Below, in pieces: positions 8,151 through 16,449 of a DNA stretch of 64,000 bases; within the stretch, counting starts at the first letter, position 1; every line of letters starts with the position of its first letter. The position numbers and the translations under genes were made by a program. Under the pieces are notes generated by a model that worked only from the letters and a program-made list of their open reading frames with translations, was not told where the DNA came from and searched no databases. This stretch comes from Virgisporangium ochraceum (GTDB lineage: Bacteria > Actinomycetota > Actinomycetes > Mycobacteriales > Micromonosporaceae): the NCBI RefSeq assembly GCF_016863655.1, contig NZ_BOPH01000088.1:310001-374000 (forward strand), in the 5' to 3' direction.

Positions 8151-9339
8151 GCGGGTCCGCCTCCCGCCGCGGTGGGGTGATCGGCAGCCGGGCCACGACC
8201 ACGAACCCGGTGCCGTCGTCACCGTGTCCCGTGTGCAGGTCTCCGCCGAACGCGTGGACGCGTTCGCGCATGCCGATCAGCCCGCGCTTGGTTGCGGTCG
8301 GCGTCGGCGCGGGGCCCGGTGCCGTGTCCGGCGCCGGGCCGCGTCCGTTGTCGTGGACCCGGACGTCGAGCGCGCCGTCGCGCCAGTCCAGAGCGACCCG
8401 CAGCCGGGTGGCGTCGGCGTGCCGGACGGCGTTGGTGACCGACTCCTGCACCAGCCGGTAGACCGCCACCGCGACGTCGGCCGGTACCCGCGGACGCGTC
8501 CCCGACTCGACGAGGTCGGCGTCCAGTCCGGCGAGCCGGGCCCGCTCCAGCACCTCGGGTAGATCGTCCAGGCCCGGCTCCGGCCGTCGCGCCGCGCCGT
8601 CGTCCCGGAGGACGCCCAGCGCCCGGTCGAGCTGGGACAGCGCCTCCCGCCCGGTGCCGGCGATCGTCTCGAACGTGCGGGTCGTGCGCGCCTGCCCGGC
8701 GGCCCGGACGATGCCGGCCTCGGCCTGCACCACCATGAGGCTCACCGAGTGCGCCACGATGTCGTGGATTTCGCGGGCGATCCGTTCGCGTTCGCGGGCG
8801 GCCGTGGCCTCCTGCGCCTCCGCGAGGCGCCGGGTGCGCTCCTCCAGCATGCTGATCCGGTCCCGTCGGGCCCGGACCCCGACGCCGAGCGCGTACGCGA
8901 CGACGAACGGCAACGCGGCCGTGCCGACCGCGGCCGGCCCGACTCCGAGGTCGAGCACCACGAGCACCGTGACGAGCACCCCGATCGCGGTACACACCAT
9001 CGTCAGCACCCGCCAGACCGGCCCCGCGAGCGCCGCGACCGTGTACGTGGCGATCAGCTGCCCGTACGGCAGGGGGATGCTGCGGATGGCGTCGGTGACC
9101 GCGAGCCCGATCGTGCCCGCGCCGACCAGCGCCGCCACGACGACCGGCTGCCGACGCCGCCAGACCAGCGGCAGCGACGCCAGCGCGGCCAGGACGAACA
9201 GCGACGGCCCGCCGTACCAGGGGACCTTGACCGGCACCGCCACCGTCATGAGGAAGCACAGCACGGCGGTCAGCGCGTCGACCGTCGTCGGCGGAAGCGT
9301 CTCCCACCGGCGGCCGACCGCCCGGAACCTGCCGACCAT
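8143..9339 (-). CDS. NarL-type sensor histidine kinase (HisKA_3)
   Basis: A 398-residue membrane kinase of the DesK/NarX-like group. The first ~150 residues form several hydrophobic helices with short loops (VDALTAVLCFLMTVAVPV, LFVLAALASLPLVW, VLVTVLVVLDLGVGP), then a coiled-coil linker, a HisKA_3 domain with the acceptor His in REIHDIVAHSVSL, and an HATPase domain (QESVTNAVRHADAT, DNGRGP, GLIGMRERV). No large sensor domain is visible, so it probably senses membrane state or a hydrophobic ligand. The ATG at 9339 follows a GGAGGG site; an upstream in-frame start at 9417 is less likely. Pairs with the downstream NarL-type regulator. Confidence 0.9.
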   Translation of the reverse strand: MVGRFRAVGRRWETLPPTTVDALTAVLCFLMTVAVPVKVPWYGGPSLFVLAALASLPLVWRRRQPVVVAALVGAGTIGLAVTDAIRSIPLPYGQLIATYTVAALAGPVWRVLTMVCTAIGVLVTVLVVLDLGVGPAAVGTAALPFVVAYALGVGVRARRDRISMLEERTRRLAEAQEATAARERERIAREIHDIVAHSVSLMVVQAEAGIVRAAGQARTTRTFETIAGTGREALSQLDRALGVLRDDGAARRPEPGLDDLPEVLERARLAGLDADLVESGTRPRVPADVAVAVYRLVQESVTNAVRHADATRLRVALDWRDGALDVRVHDNGRGPAPDTAPGPAPTPTATKRGLIGMRERVHAFGGDLHTGHGDDGTGFVVVARLPITPPRREADPHG

Positions 9340-9542
9340 CGCGCCGCCCTCCAGACCCGGCCCACCGCGCCACGCGGTCAGTATCGGCCACCGGAGGTCG
9401 ACCGGCCTCACTCTCACGATGGAGGGTGCGCCGTAATGGGTTCGTAAGCCGCCGGGACGGCCGTCGCGGACGCGCGTCTCCTACCGTGATCCCTGGCGGG
9501 CCGCCTTGTCGATGCACACCGATGCGAGGGAACGAGGCGTAT

Positions 9543-10616
9543 ATGGGGGACAGGGGACGCACTCTGAGGGCGTTGGCGGGCGTGCTGCTCGCGGCGCCGG
9601 CGATCGTCGGGTTCACGGCGGTGCCTGCCGCGGCGGTCCAGCAGGCCTGCGACGCGGTGACCAACCGGTGGGAGGTCGTCGACCTCGGCGCCGGATGGGC
9701 GTCGGACATCAACGACGACGGACACGTCGTGGGCACGAGGACGGTGTCGTATGACCGGGTCGGGGCGATCTGGCACGACGGCGTGGTGACCGACCTGCCG
9801 GCGCTGGGAAGCGGGTACTCCGCGGCGTACGGCATCGACGCTGCCGGCACGGTGGTGGGCTACTCGACCGCGGCAGACGGGGCCCACGCCGTGCGCTGGA
9901 CGAACGGTCAGATCCAGGACCTGGGAACGGGAGGTGGGTACGCCGGGTTCGCCAACGCGGTGAACGGGCCGCTCGTCGTCGGGTACACGCTCGTCAGCGG
10001 CGCGTCCTCGGCGGACGGGGCGAGCCGGGCGGTCGTCTGGCGTGATGGCGGGGCGGTCCGCCTCGACCTGCCTCCGGCCAGCCGGGCGGTGGACGTGACC
10101 GCGACCGGCCGGGTCGCCGGCACGTACCGGACGCCCGACGGCTTCCCGAGTACGTGGACGCGCACCGACCGCGCCTTCGTCTGGCGCGACGGCGTGGTGA
10201 CCGACCTGGGCACCCTCGGCGGCAACTTCTCGCGGGCGCAGGGCATCAACGACCGTGGACAGGTGGTGGGTGACTCCATCACCGCGTCCGGATTCGGCAC
10301 CGGCTTCATCTGGAGCGCCGCCACGGGCATGCGGTCGCTGCCCGCCTTCGACGGCGCCACGAGACCCGTCGACGTCAACAACTCCGGTGTCGTCGTGGGG
10401 ATGCACAGTTGCGGCAGCGTGTACGGCGACTCGTACCCGTCCGTCTGGACGAGCACCACGGCCCTGCCGCAACGGCTGCCGCTGCCGGCCGACGCCTCCA
10501 CCTCCTTCTCGTCCGCGGCGGCGGTCAACGACCGCGGTGAGATCGTGGGAACCGCGACGGTGTCCGGCGACTACCTTCCGCACATCATGCTGTGGCGGCC
10601 ACGGGCAGGGGTCTGA
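9543..10616 (+). CDS. Secreted HAF-repeat (beta-propeller-like) protein
   Basis: A 357-residue exported protein. A signal peptide is clear (residues 1-29, ending TAVPAAAVQ). The remainder is a string of repeats of the type DLG-x-SDINDDGHVVGTR, FVWRDGVVTDLGTLGG and GINDRGQVVGDS, which are HAF extracellular repeats. Six or so copies suggest a propeller-like fold. The enzymatic or binding role of this family is unknown. ATG 9543 was chosen because it directly precedes the signal peptide and follows a GAGG site. It is transcribed divergently from the kinase and ends before a strong hairpin terminator, so it is probably monocistronic. Confidence 0.82.
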   Translation: MGDRGRTLRALAGVLLAAPAIVGFTAVPAAAVQQACDAVTNRWEVVDLGAGWASDINDDGHVVGTRTVSYDRVGAIWHDGVVTDLPALGSGYSAAYGIDAAGTVVGYSTAADGAHAVRWTNGQIQDLGTGGGYAGFANAVNGPLVVGYTLVSGASSADGASRAVVWRDGGAVRLDLPPASRAVDVTATGRVAGTYRTPDGFPSTWTRTDRAFVWRDGVVTDLGTLGGNFSRAQGINDRGQVVGDSITASGFGTGFIWSAATGMRSLPAFDGATRPVDVNNSGVVVGMHSCGSVYGDSYPSVWTSTTALPQRLPLPADASTSFSSAAAVNDRGEIVGTATVSGDYLPHIMLWRPRAGV

Positions 10617-10637
10617 CGGCCAGCGACGACCGGTGAG

Positions 10638-10674
10638 CGACCGCACGGCGGCAGGCCCCGCCGCCGTGCGGTCG
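10638..10674 (+). terminator. Strong hairpin terminator after HAF-repeat gene
   Basis: A perfect 15-base-pair stem (arms 10638-10652 and 10660-10674, core CCGCACGGCGGC) with a 7-base loop, 21 bases after the stop. No U tract follows, as is common for actinomycete terminators. Confidence 0.8.
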
Positions 10675-10926
10675 TCGTTCTGTCGTGGTCGACGACAGGC
10701 ACCACACACCGCACCGGGACCCTTCATCCCATCGCCACCGCGCGGATGCCACCAGGGCCGAAAGTCCCGAACCCGCGCACCGACCGGAACCGTTGGTACA
10801 CCTCGGATTCCGGCCGTCAACGGGTGCTTTTCTTCGCCTTAAGTTCGGTGCAGCCATCCGATTTGTCCGCTGAAAGTGTCGTATTCATTTCTCCTGACAC
10901 GACACGCGCGACGAGAGGATGCGACA

Positions 10927-11679
10927 GTGCCCGTTTCAGCGACGGCCCGTCGGAGGAACGCCCTGAGGCGCGTCATCGCCGTACTCGCGCTGGGAGTGCT
11001 CGGCGGTGTCCTGCTCGGTGCCGCACCCGCGCCGGCCGCGCCGGAGGACGACCCCGCGCCACCCGGGTTCGTGCTGCCCGAGCAGGTCGACCTCCGCAAC
11101 TTCACCGACGCCGACAAGGTGTTCCTGGACAAGGTGAAACAGGCCGGCCTCTGGGAGATGCCGGCCGGCGACCAGGCATCGCGCAAGGGTCTCGGCCCGC
11201 GGGTCAGGGAGGTCGGCGGGCTCATCGCGTCGGACCACAAGGTGCTCGACGACGACGTCGAGCGCGTCGCGGCGCGTTTCGGCTACCGCCTTCCGACGGA
11301 GCCGAACGTCGACCAGCGCGAGTGGCTGAAGGAGCTGAACGCGACGACCGGCCGGGACTACGACGCGACCTTCGCGCAACGGCTGCGGTACGCACACGGC
11401 GTGGTGTACGGAGCCATCGCGAACGTCCGCGCCAACAGCCGCAACGCGCTGATGCGGCTGTTCGCGAAACAGTGCGAGATCTTCGTGCACCGGCACATGT
11501 CGCTGCTGGAGAGCACCGGCGAGGTCGACTTCGACGGCCTGCCGCCGGTCAACGTCCCGAAGGGAAACCTCCGCGCCGCCGACATGAAGAACCATCCGCT
11601 GACGATGATCGCCCTGTTCGCGCTCACCGGCGCCATCGGCGTCGTCGGTGTGACCCGCGCCCTGCGTGGCACGGCCTGA
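10927..11679 (+). CDS. Exported DUF4142 ferritin-like protein with C-terminal membrane helix
   Basis: A 250-residue protein with an N-terminal signal peptide (RRVIAVLALGVLGGVLLGAA, cleavage near APAAPEDD), a DUF4142-type four-helix domain (FTDADKVFLDKVKQAGLWEM, then VREVGGLIASDHKVLDDDVE) and a C-terminal hydrophobic helix (TMIALFALTGAIGVVGV) that would anchor it. DUF4142 proteins are ferritin-like, but metal-binding residues are often degenerate and no role is established. GTG 10927 follows GAGAGGA and gives a clean signal peptide; an upstream ATG at 10876 would add a charged leader. Twenty bases downstream a membrane cytochrome/ferredoxin fusion begins, so the pair probably works together at the membrane. 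Confidence 0.75.
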   Translation: MPVSATARRRNALRRVIAVLALGVLGGVLLGAAPAPAAPEDDPAPPGFVLPEQVDLRNFTDADKVFLDKVKQAGLWEMPAGDQASRKGLGPRVREVGGLIASDHKVLDDDVERVAARFGYRLPTEPNVDQREWLKELNATTGRDYDATFAQRLRYAHGVVYGAIANVRANSRNALMRLFAKQCEIFVHRHMSLLESTGEVDFDGLPPVNVPKGNLRAADMKNHPLTMIALFALTGAIGVVGVTRALRGTA

Positions 11680-11698
11680 CCCGGGAGCCGCACCGACG

Positions 11699-12556
11699 AT
11701 GAACGACATCGACCCGATCCACGTCCTCGCCGCGACCGTCGGCTTCTCCTCTGCCGCGCTGCTGTGGCTGGCCCTCATCGCGGGGCTCATGGTGGCCCGC
11801 GGCTGGACCATGACCCGGCTCAAGCACACCACCATGCTCACCATCCACGGTGTCCTCGCCGTGCTCGGGCTGACCCTCGGCACGGTGCACGGCTTCGCCC
11901 AGCTCACCCCGCCGACGGGAACGGTCGAGCTCGTCGACGTCGTCGTTCCCTTCACCAACGAGGTGGATCCGTGGGGGATCGGCGCCGGGGTCATCGCGCT
12001 GGAGGTCATGACCGCCGCGGCCGTGTCGCTGTCGTTCCAGAAGCTGATCGGCTTCCATCGCTGGCGGGCCCTGCACGCCACGGTGTACGCGGCCTACACG
12101 GCGATGACCGTGCACGTGCTCGTCTCCGGCTCCGAGACCGGGTTCACCTGGGTGCAGATCGTGGTCGTCGCCCCGTGGGCGGCCGCCATGGTGCTGTGGC
12201 TGAAGGGCCCGCGCGACGGGGGTCGCGGTCAGGACGCGATGTTCGCCCGCAGCCGCGCCAGAACCACCTCGGTTCAGGTGGACCCGGTGCGGTGCGTGCG
12301 GTTCGGGTTCTGCGAGCAGGAGGCGCCGGAGACCTTCACCCTGCGGGGCGACGGCCAGCTGGCCTACCGGTCCACAGTGGACGACGAACACCTCGACGCG
12401 GTCGTGCGGGCCGCGCGTGCCTGTCCGGCCCGCGCCATCGCCGTGGCGCAGGGCGGGCGCGTCGGTGACCCGCGGGTGATCCCGCTCCGCATGACCGCCG
12501 ACCCGGTTGGCCCGGCGCCGCATCAGCGGTCGGATTACGGTCACCGCGGATACTGA
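11699..12556 (+). CDS. Ferric-reductase-like b-type cytochrome fused to a single-cluster ferredoxin
   Basis: A 285-residue fusion. Residues 1-170 form about five or six membrane helices with paired histidines in the pattern RLKHTTMLTIHGVLAVLGL, TVHGF, FHRWRALHATVYAAYTAM and TVHVLV, typical of ferric-reductase/YedZ-like haem b domains. After a short linker, residues 198-255 form a small ferredoxin: DPVRCVRFGFCEQEAPETF, then ARACPARAI. Only three cysteines are in cluster position (C-x5-C...CP), so a [3Fe-4S] cluster, or a [4Fe-4S] with a non-Cys ligand, is expected. The protein could carry electrons across the membrane to or from a cytoplasmic ferredoxin domain. I prefer ATG 11699 over an ATG at 11666 inside the preceding gene. 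Confidence 0.75.
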   Translation: MNDIDPIHVLAATVGFSSAALLWLALIAGLMVARGWTMTRLKHTTMLTIHGVLAVLGLTLGTVHGFAQLTPPTGTVELVDVVVPFTNEVDPWGIGAGVIALEVMTAAAVSLSFQKLIGFHRWRALHATVYAAYTAMTVHVLVSGSETGFTWVQIVVVAPWAAAMVLWLKGPRDGGRGQDAMFARSRARTTSVQVDPVRCVRFGFCEQEAPETFTLRGDGQLAYRSTVDDEHLDAVVRAARACPARAIAVAQGGRVGDPRVIPLRMTADPVGPAPHQRSDYGHRGY

Positions 12557-12932
12557 GGAAATGCCCTCCGGAATGGTTTTCGGCGACGATGTGGTCGCAA
12601 TTGACCCACTGCGCTGTCCCTTCGTGGATCGCTGCTGATCGCAGTTGCGCACTTTAGCAACTGCGATGGTCGGCAGCCAGTGGGTGACCCGAACGGGTCG
12701 AGAATCGTCCGTCCGGGCGGGGTCGCGATGGACGTTGAGCCGGGGGATCGGGCTGTCCGGGGGTGGGCCGGTTGCCGCCGGGCGTCCTTAGGGTATGTGC
12801 AGCCGCAGGTCCGTCCCCGGCCTGAGCTGCCTAAACGCATCGGAAGAAGCCAATGCTTCGCGCGGGTCCCCGGCAGCCGGCCGCCGCGGGGTTCCGCCTG
12901 CCTTCGAATCGAGGAACGTCAAAGGAGAAGCC
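12557..12932. other. Intergenic region with one long inverted repeat
   Basis: This 376-base gap has no credible gene. It holds a perfect inverted repeat at 12638-12667 (listed separately) and a TAGGGT sequence near 12788 that could be a -10 box for the roadblock gene. The AAAGGAG ribosome site for that gene is at the right edge. Confidence 0.6.
12638..12667. repeat. Perfect 11-bp inverted repeat, 8-base spacer
   Basis: ATCGCAGTTGC and its exact complement GCAACTGCGAT flank GCACTTTA. It sits 82 bases after the cytochrome/ferredoxin gene and about 265 before the roadblock gene. It could be a terminator stem or a dimeric operator; nothing in the sequence decides between them. Confidence 0.6.
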
Positions 12933-13304
12933 ATGCCGGAAATGGATATCGCGCTCAAGGACGCCATGCAGATCGACGGCGCGCTGGGCGTCGCGCTGGT
13001 CGACTACACGAGCGGGATGGCGCTCGGCACGGCGGGCGGCGGCCGGGACTTCGACATGAGCGTGGCGGCGGCCGGCAACACCGACGTGGTGCGGGCGAAG
13101 CTGCGCACCATCGAGCTGCTCGGCCTGCAGGACGCGATCGAGGACATCCTGATCACGCTGGACAGCCAGTACCACCTCCTCCGGCCCATCACGAGCCGGT
13201 CGGGCAAGGGGCTGTTCCTGTACCTCGCCCTGTCCAAGAACCGCGGCAACCTCGCACTGGCCCGCCGGCAGCTGCGCCTGATCGAGGAGCACCTGGACAT
13301 CTGA
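12933..13304 (+). CDS. Roadblock/LC7-domain protein
   Basis: A 123-residue single-domain protein with the roadblock/LC7 profile: an opening helix MDIALKDAMQIDGALGVALV, then DYTSGMALGTAG, a helix AAAGNTDVVRAKLRTIELL, a strand ILITLDSQYHLLRPI and a closing strand/helix LYLALSKNRGNLALARRQL. Roadblock proteins form dimeric platforms that regulate small GTPases, often encoded with GTPases or kinases in actinomycete conservons. Here no GTPase gene is adjacent, so it stands alone and its partner is unknown. Start ATG follows AAAGGAG. Confidence 0.78.
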   Translation: MPEMDIALKDAMQIDGALGVALVDYTSGMALGTAGGGRDFDMSVAAAGNTDVVRAKLRTIELLGLQDAIEDILITLDSQYHLLRPITSRSGKGLFLYLALSKNRGNLALARRQLRLIEEHLDI

Positions 13305-13534
13305 CGGAGTTGGACGCTGTCGCGGCGGCGGCTGCCCGCGCCGCCAATGGTGACCGCGTCGCCGAAGTCGGCGGGGTGGGTGGGCTTCGGCGCCCGGCTT
13401 TCGACTGGTGACGCCGAGGCTCACACCGCCATTTGGATTCGTATGGAATCCGCGACCGGCACGCATCCGATGGCGCAGGATCGATCGCGGCTCATGGCCC
13501 GTCTTTCGGATCCGCCTACCATCAGGGAGCATCG

Positions 13535-14014
13535 ATGTCTGACCGAATTGGCAGAAACACACTGCTGCGAGCGGCGGCCGCCGCCCTCGTCGGCCTGGCC
13601 GCGATGTTGGGTGTCGCCGCACCGGCCAGTGCCGACGTCATCGTCCCGCCCGGCCGCTCGGGCAACATCTGTTCCGGATACCTGCTCCACCAGGCGTCGG
13701 GCGTGCGGTTCCAGACCTGTGCGTGGGCGGACGACAACGAGGTCTACTTCACCGTCAACTTCAAGAACCCGACGGCCAGTGCCAAACGGATGGCCGGGAT
13801 CTACCTCGGCTTCTACCACGCCGGATCGTTCAACGCCTGGTGCCTGCAGGACTATGGCTGGCAGGACAACGAGATGATCGTAGTGCCGGCCGGCGGGGTC
13901 AAGGGAACGCCGACGGCCGAGTGCGCGTACCCCCGCACCAGAGGGGCCTACCAGGCGACCGCGTGGGTCGGCAACACCGGCCCGGTCACCTCGGACTCGC
14001 TGCAGGTCCAGTAG
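13535..14014 (+). CDS. Small secreted protein of unknown function
   Basis: A 159-residue exported protein. The signal peptide covers residues 1-33 (RAAAAALVGLAAMLGVAA, cleavage near PASADV). The mature part has four cysteines (SGNICSGYL, FQTCAWADD, NAWCLQDYG, TAECAYPR) that could form two disulfides, and is rich in aromatic residues and beta-strand-like segments. I recognise no family. It has a good AGGGAG site and is followed by a strong hairpin, so it is monocistronic. Confidence 0.75.
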   Translation: MSDRIGRNTLLRAAAAALVGLAAMLGVAAPASADVIVPPGRSGNICSGYLLHQASGVRFQTCAWADDNEVYFTVNFKNPTASAKRMAGIYLGFYHAGSFNAWCLQDYGWQDNEMIVVPAGGVKGTPTAECAYPRTRGAYQATAWVGNTGPVTSDSLQVQ

Positions 14015-14038
14015 CACCTGCACACCGTGCGACGCCCA

Positions 14039-14066
14039 GGGGCGGGCCGCTCATGCGGCCCGCCCC
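14039..14066 (+). terminator. Hairpin terminator after the small secreted protein
   Basis: Perfect 12-bp GC stem (GGGGCGGGCCGC / GCGGCCCGCCCC) with a TCAT loop, 25 bases after the stop. An outer GACGCCC/GGGCGTC pair can lengthen the stem. It may serve both this gene and the convergent AbfB gene ending at 14171. Confidence 0.78.
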
Positions 14067-14170
14067 GCGGGCGTCCACGATGCTTTACGAGTCCCGCCTG
14101 CCAACAGATCCTCGCCGTGTTCGCCGCCACCGGCATCCCTTGCGCTCGTTACCGACGGGGCCGCCACCGG

Positions 14171-14998
14171 TCAGGCGAGGGCGGCGCGGACGGCGAAGGT
14201 CATCGCCGCCCGGGTGGCGGCGGTGCCGTCGACCGGCGCGATTTGCAGCCGTTGCTCGCGGTGGACCAGGAAGCGACCGCGGAAGTTGACCGACTCGAAC
14301 GACGTGTTGCGGCCGCTGAGCCCGGCGACCGGGCAGAACGTCGCGTCGGCGGCGAACGGTGGAGTGCTCTCGCGCCGGTGCAGGCGGATCGCGAAGTCCT
14401 GGTGCCGCAGGAAGAACCCGGGGAAGTTGACCGCCTCGAACGAGACGCACCGGGCGTCGGACAGGCCGGTGCGCACGATGAACGACGAGTCGGCCCGGTC
14501 GAGACCCGGGCTGTGCGGCCCGATGCGGTCGATCCGCCCCACGAAGTCGCGGTGGCGCACCAGGAAACCGGGGGCCGACACCGGTTCCAGCCCGATCCGG
14601 ATGCCGACGGCCACCTCCGGCGGGCGCGCCGGCGCCGTCGTCGTGGGAGCAGCGCCGGCTCCGGGTGCGGAAGCGTCGGATGCGGGGGCGCTGGAGCCGG
14701 ACGCGCCGGGCACGGTCGCCGTCGGCACCGGCGGGCTCGGCGTGACGGCTCCGGGCGGCGGGACGGCCGCCGGCAGCCCGGTGGCGGTCGGGTCGTCGCC
14801 CCACTGTCCGGCGAGCACGCTGACCGGCAGCAGCAGGACCGTCGCCGCGACCACGCCGACCAGGAGCCGGCGTCGGCGCGGCGGGTCGTCACCCGGCCCG
14901 ATGACAGGCCCGATGACGGTCCCGGGCGCGTCGGCCGTCTGCGTCTGCGTCTGCGTACCCGTCTGTGGTCCGCTCCCGGCGGGACCCTCACCAGGCAC
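14171..14998 (-). CDS. Membrane-anchored AbfB (CBM42-like) domain protein
   Basis: A 275-residue protein with a cytoplasmic Gln/Thr-rich start (TGTQTQTQTADAP), one membrane helix at about residues 45-62 (LLVGVVAATVLLLPVSV), a Pro/Ser/Thr/Ala-rich stalk to about 135, and a C-terminal arabinofuranosidase-B (AbfB, CBM42) beta-trefoil at about 135-275. The trefoil repeats read GFLVRHRDFVGRID, GFFLRHQDFAIRLH and GRFLVHREQRLQI. CBM42 domains bind arabinose side chains, so it may hold arabinan or arabinoxylan, or a cell-wall glycan, at the surface. It has no catalytic domain. A GTG start at 14998 follows GAGGG. Confidence 0.8.
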   Translation of the reverse strand: MPGEGPAGSGPQTGTQTQTQTADAPGTVIGPVIGPGDDPPRRRRLLVGVVAATVLLLPVSVLAGQWGDDPTATGLPAAVPPPGAVTPSPPVPTATVPGASGSSAPASDASAPGAGAAPTTTAPARPPEVAVGIRIGLEPVSAPGFLVRHRDFVGRIDRIGPHSPGLDRADSSFIVRTGLSDARCVSFEAVNFPGFFLRHQDFAIRLHRRESTPPFAADATFCPVAGLSGRNTSFESVNFRGRFLVHREQRLQIAPVDGTAATRAAMTFAVRAALA

Positions 14999-15038
14999 CG
15001 GGCCCTCCCGTCATCGCTCCGTCGCGGAAGAATCAGCC

Positions 15039-15079
15039 GAATCTGCGGAATCTGCGCGATCAGTGGAAACAGTGGAAAC
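15039..15079. repeat. Two adjacent pairs of 9-bp direct repeats
   Basis: GAATCTGCG occurs twice in tandem (15039-15047, 15048-15056) and AGTGGAAAC twice in tandem (15062-15070, 15071-15079). They lie between the PucR gene and the AbfB gene, upstream of the latter's start, so they could be regulator sites for it or simple slippage products. Confidence 0.6.
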
Positions 15080-15100
15080 AGACGAACCGGATAGACCTTG

Positions 15101-16321
15101 TCACTCCAACCGCATGTCGGCAAGGTGGGGCGTCGATTCCGGGCGCGGATACTGGCGGGGAAAGCGGGCGGCGAGCACGAGAAGCAGCTCGAACCTGCCG
15201 GCGGGATCGTCGAGGTCGGCGCCGAGCAGCTCCCGCAGCCGTCCCATGCGGTAGCTCACCGTCTGGGGATGCACGAACAGCTCGGCCGAGACCTCCGAAC
15301 GCGCGCCCCAGTGCCGCAGCCAGCTGTGCAGCGTGGCCAGCAGCGTCTCCCGCTGGGCCGGGCGCAGGTCGGCCAGCGGCGCCAGCCGGCGGGCCGTCAG
15401 CACCGCCAGCGCGCCGGCCTCACCCCGCAGCGCCAGCGTGCCGAGGTGGTCGTCGGCGAAGACCGGACCGGCCGCAGCGGGCACCAGCTCGGCGGTCAGC
15501 TCGGCCAGCCGCACCGCCTCCGGCACCCGGGGCCAGTCGACCGCCGGACCGGCCACGGCACCGCGGCCGGCGAGCATGTCGGCCAGGTGCGGCCGCGTCG
15601 CGCGCGGGCCGTCGCGCACCAGCAGCACCGCGTCGCGGGGGCGTTCAAGGAGGACGCCGTCGGCACCGAACCGGAACCGCGCGTCCCGGGCGTGGTCCAG
15701 GGGCACCACGATGGGGACCACCGTGGTGAACCCGCTCCACCCGATGCCGGCCGCCGTCGTCGCGACGACCGTCTCCGGTGCGCCGCCCCGCAGCAGCAGC
15801 TCGGCCAGCCGCCGGCGCCGGTCACCCTCGCCCGCCTGCTCCTGCACCTGGCGGGCGAACCCGTCGGTGCTCGCGGCGGCCAGTTCGTCGACGAACGCGG
15901 TGACCGCGTCGGACAGGTCGATCAGCACGTCCGGGTCGAGCGGCCGCACCGTCGCCAGGGCCTCCGAGGCCGCCCGCAGCAGGCACCGGCCGGCCGTGCG
16001 GTAGGCGGCCAGCACCGCATCGGGTCCCCGGTTCTCCCGCGCCTCGGCCGCGCCGAGGGCGACGAAGAACTCCCGCAGCCGCGGCGGCAGCGCCGCCGCG
16101 TCCGTGCCGACCAGCTCGATGAACCGTTCGAGTGCGACCCGCGCGGCCGCCCGCACGTCGCGTTCGAACTTGGCGTCGGTGATCGACGCGAACGCCGGTG
16201 CCGCCTCGGCGACGGCGCCGCTGACCGTCCGGACGGTGGCCGGCAGGTCGGGCAGCATCGCCTCGGACAGCTCCACGGGCAGGCGTTGCCACGGGGTCGG
16301 GAGCAGTGGCGCCGGGTTCAT
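15101..16321 (-). CDS. PucR/CdaR-type transcriptional regulator
   Basis: A 406-residue regulator. The C-terminus is the diagnostic PucR helix-turn-helix: LLATLHSWLRHWGARSEVSA, then LFVHPQTVSYRMGRLRELLG and DDPAGRFELLLVL. The central part resembles the GGDEF-like GAF-type domain of CdaR proteins, and the N-terminal ~180 residues are helical with no recognised ligand site. It is divergent from the aldolase-aminotransferase/kinase operon (128-base gap), the usual arrangement for a substrate-specific activator of its neighbour. The inducer is unknown. Confidence 0.85.
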   Translation of the reverse strand: MNPAPLLPTPWQRLPVELSEAMLPDLPATVRTVSGAVAEAAPAFASITDAKFERDVRAAARVALERFIELVGTDAAALPPRLREFFVALGAAEARENRGPDAVLAAYRTAGRCLLRAASEALATVRPLDPDVLIDLSDAVTAFVDELAAASTDGFARQVQEQAGEGDRRRRLAELLLRGGAPETVVATTAAGIGWSGFTTVVPIVVPLDHARDARFRFGADGVLLERPRDAVLLVRDGPRATRPHLADMLAGRGAVAGPAVDWPRVPEAVRLAELTAELVPAAAGPVFADDHLGTLALRGEAGALAVLTARRLAPLADLRPAQRETLLATLHSWLRHWGARSEVSAELFVHPQTVSYRMGRLRELLGADLDDPAGRFELLLVLAARFPRQYPRPESTPHLADMRLE

Positions 16322-16449
16322 CCCGCGATTTTGTCACGTCGTGCTAAAAAGGCGGCCGGTTCCCACGAGCCGGGTGACGGTGTTTCGTCCCGCGCAGCGG
16401 CCGACGATTGGTCTACTCGGAAGCGGGACACCGACTGGGGGAACCTGTG

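Noticed and set aside
12898..12915. TTCGAATC resembling a tRNA T-loop
   Set aside because: No acceptor, D or anticodon stem can be built around it; it lies in the leader of the roadblock gene.
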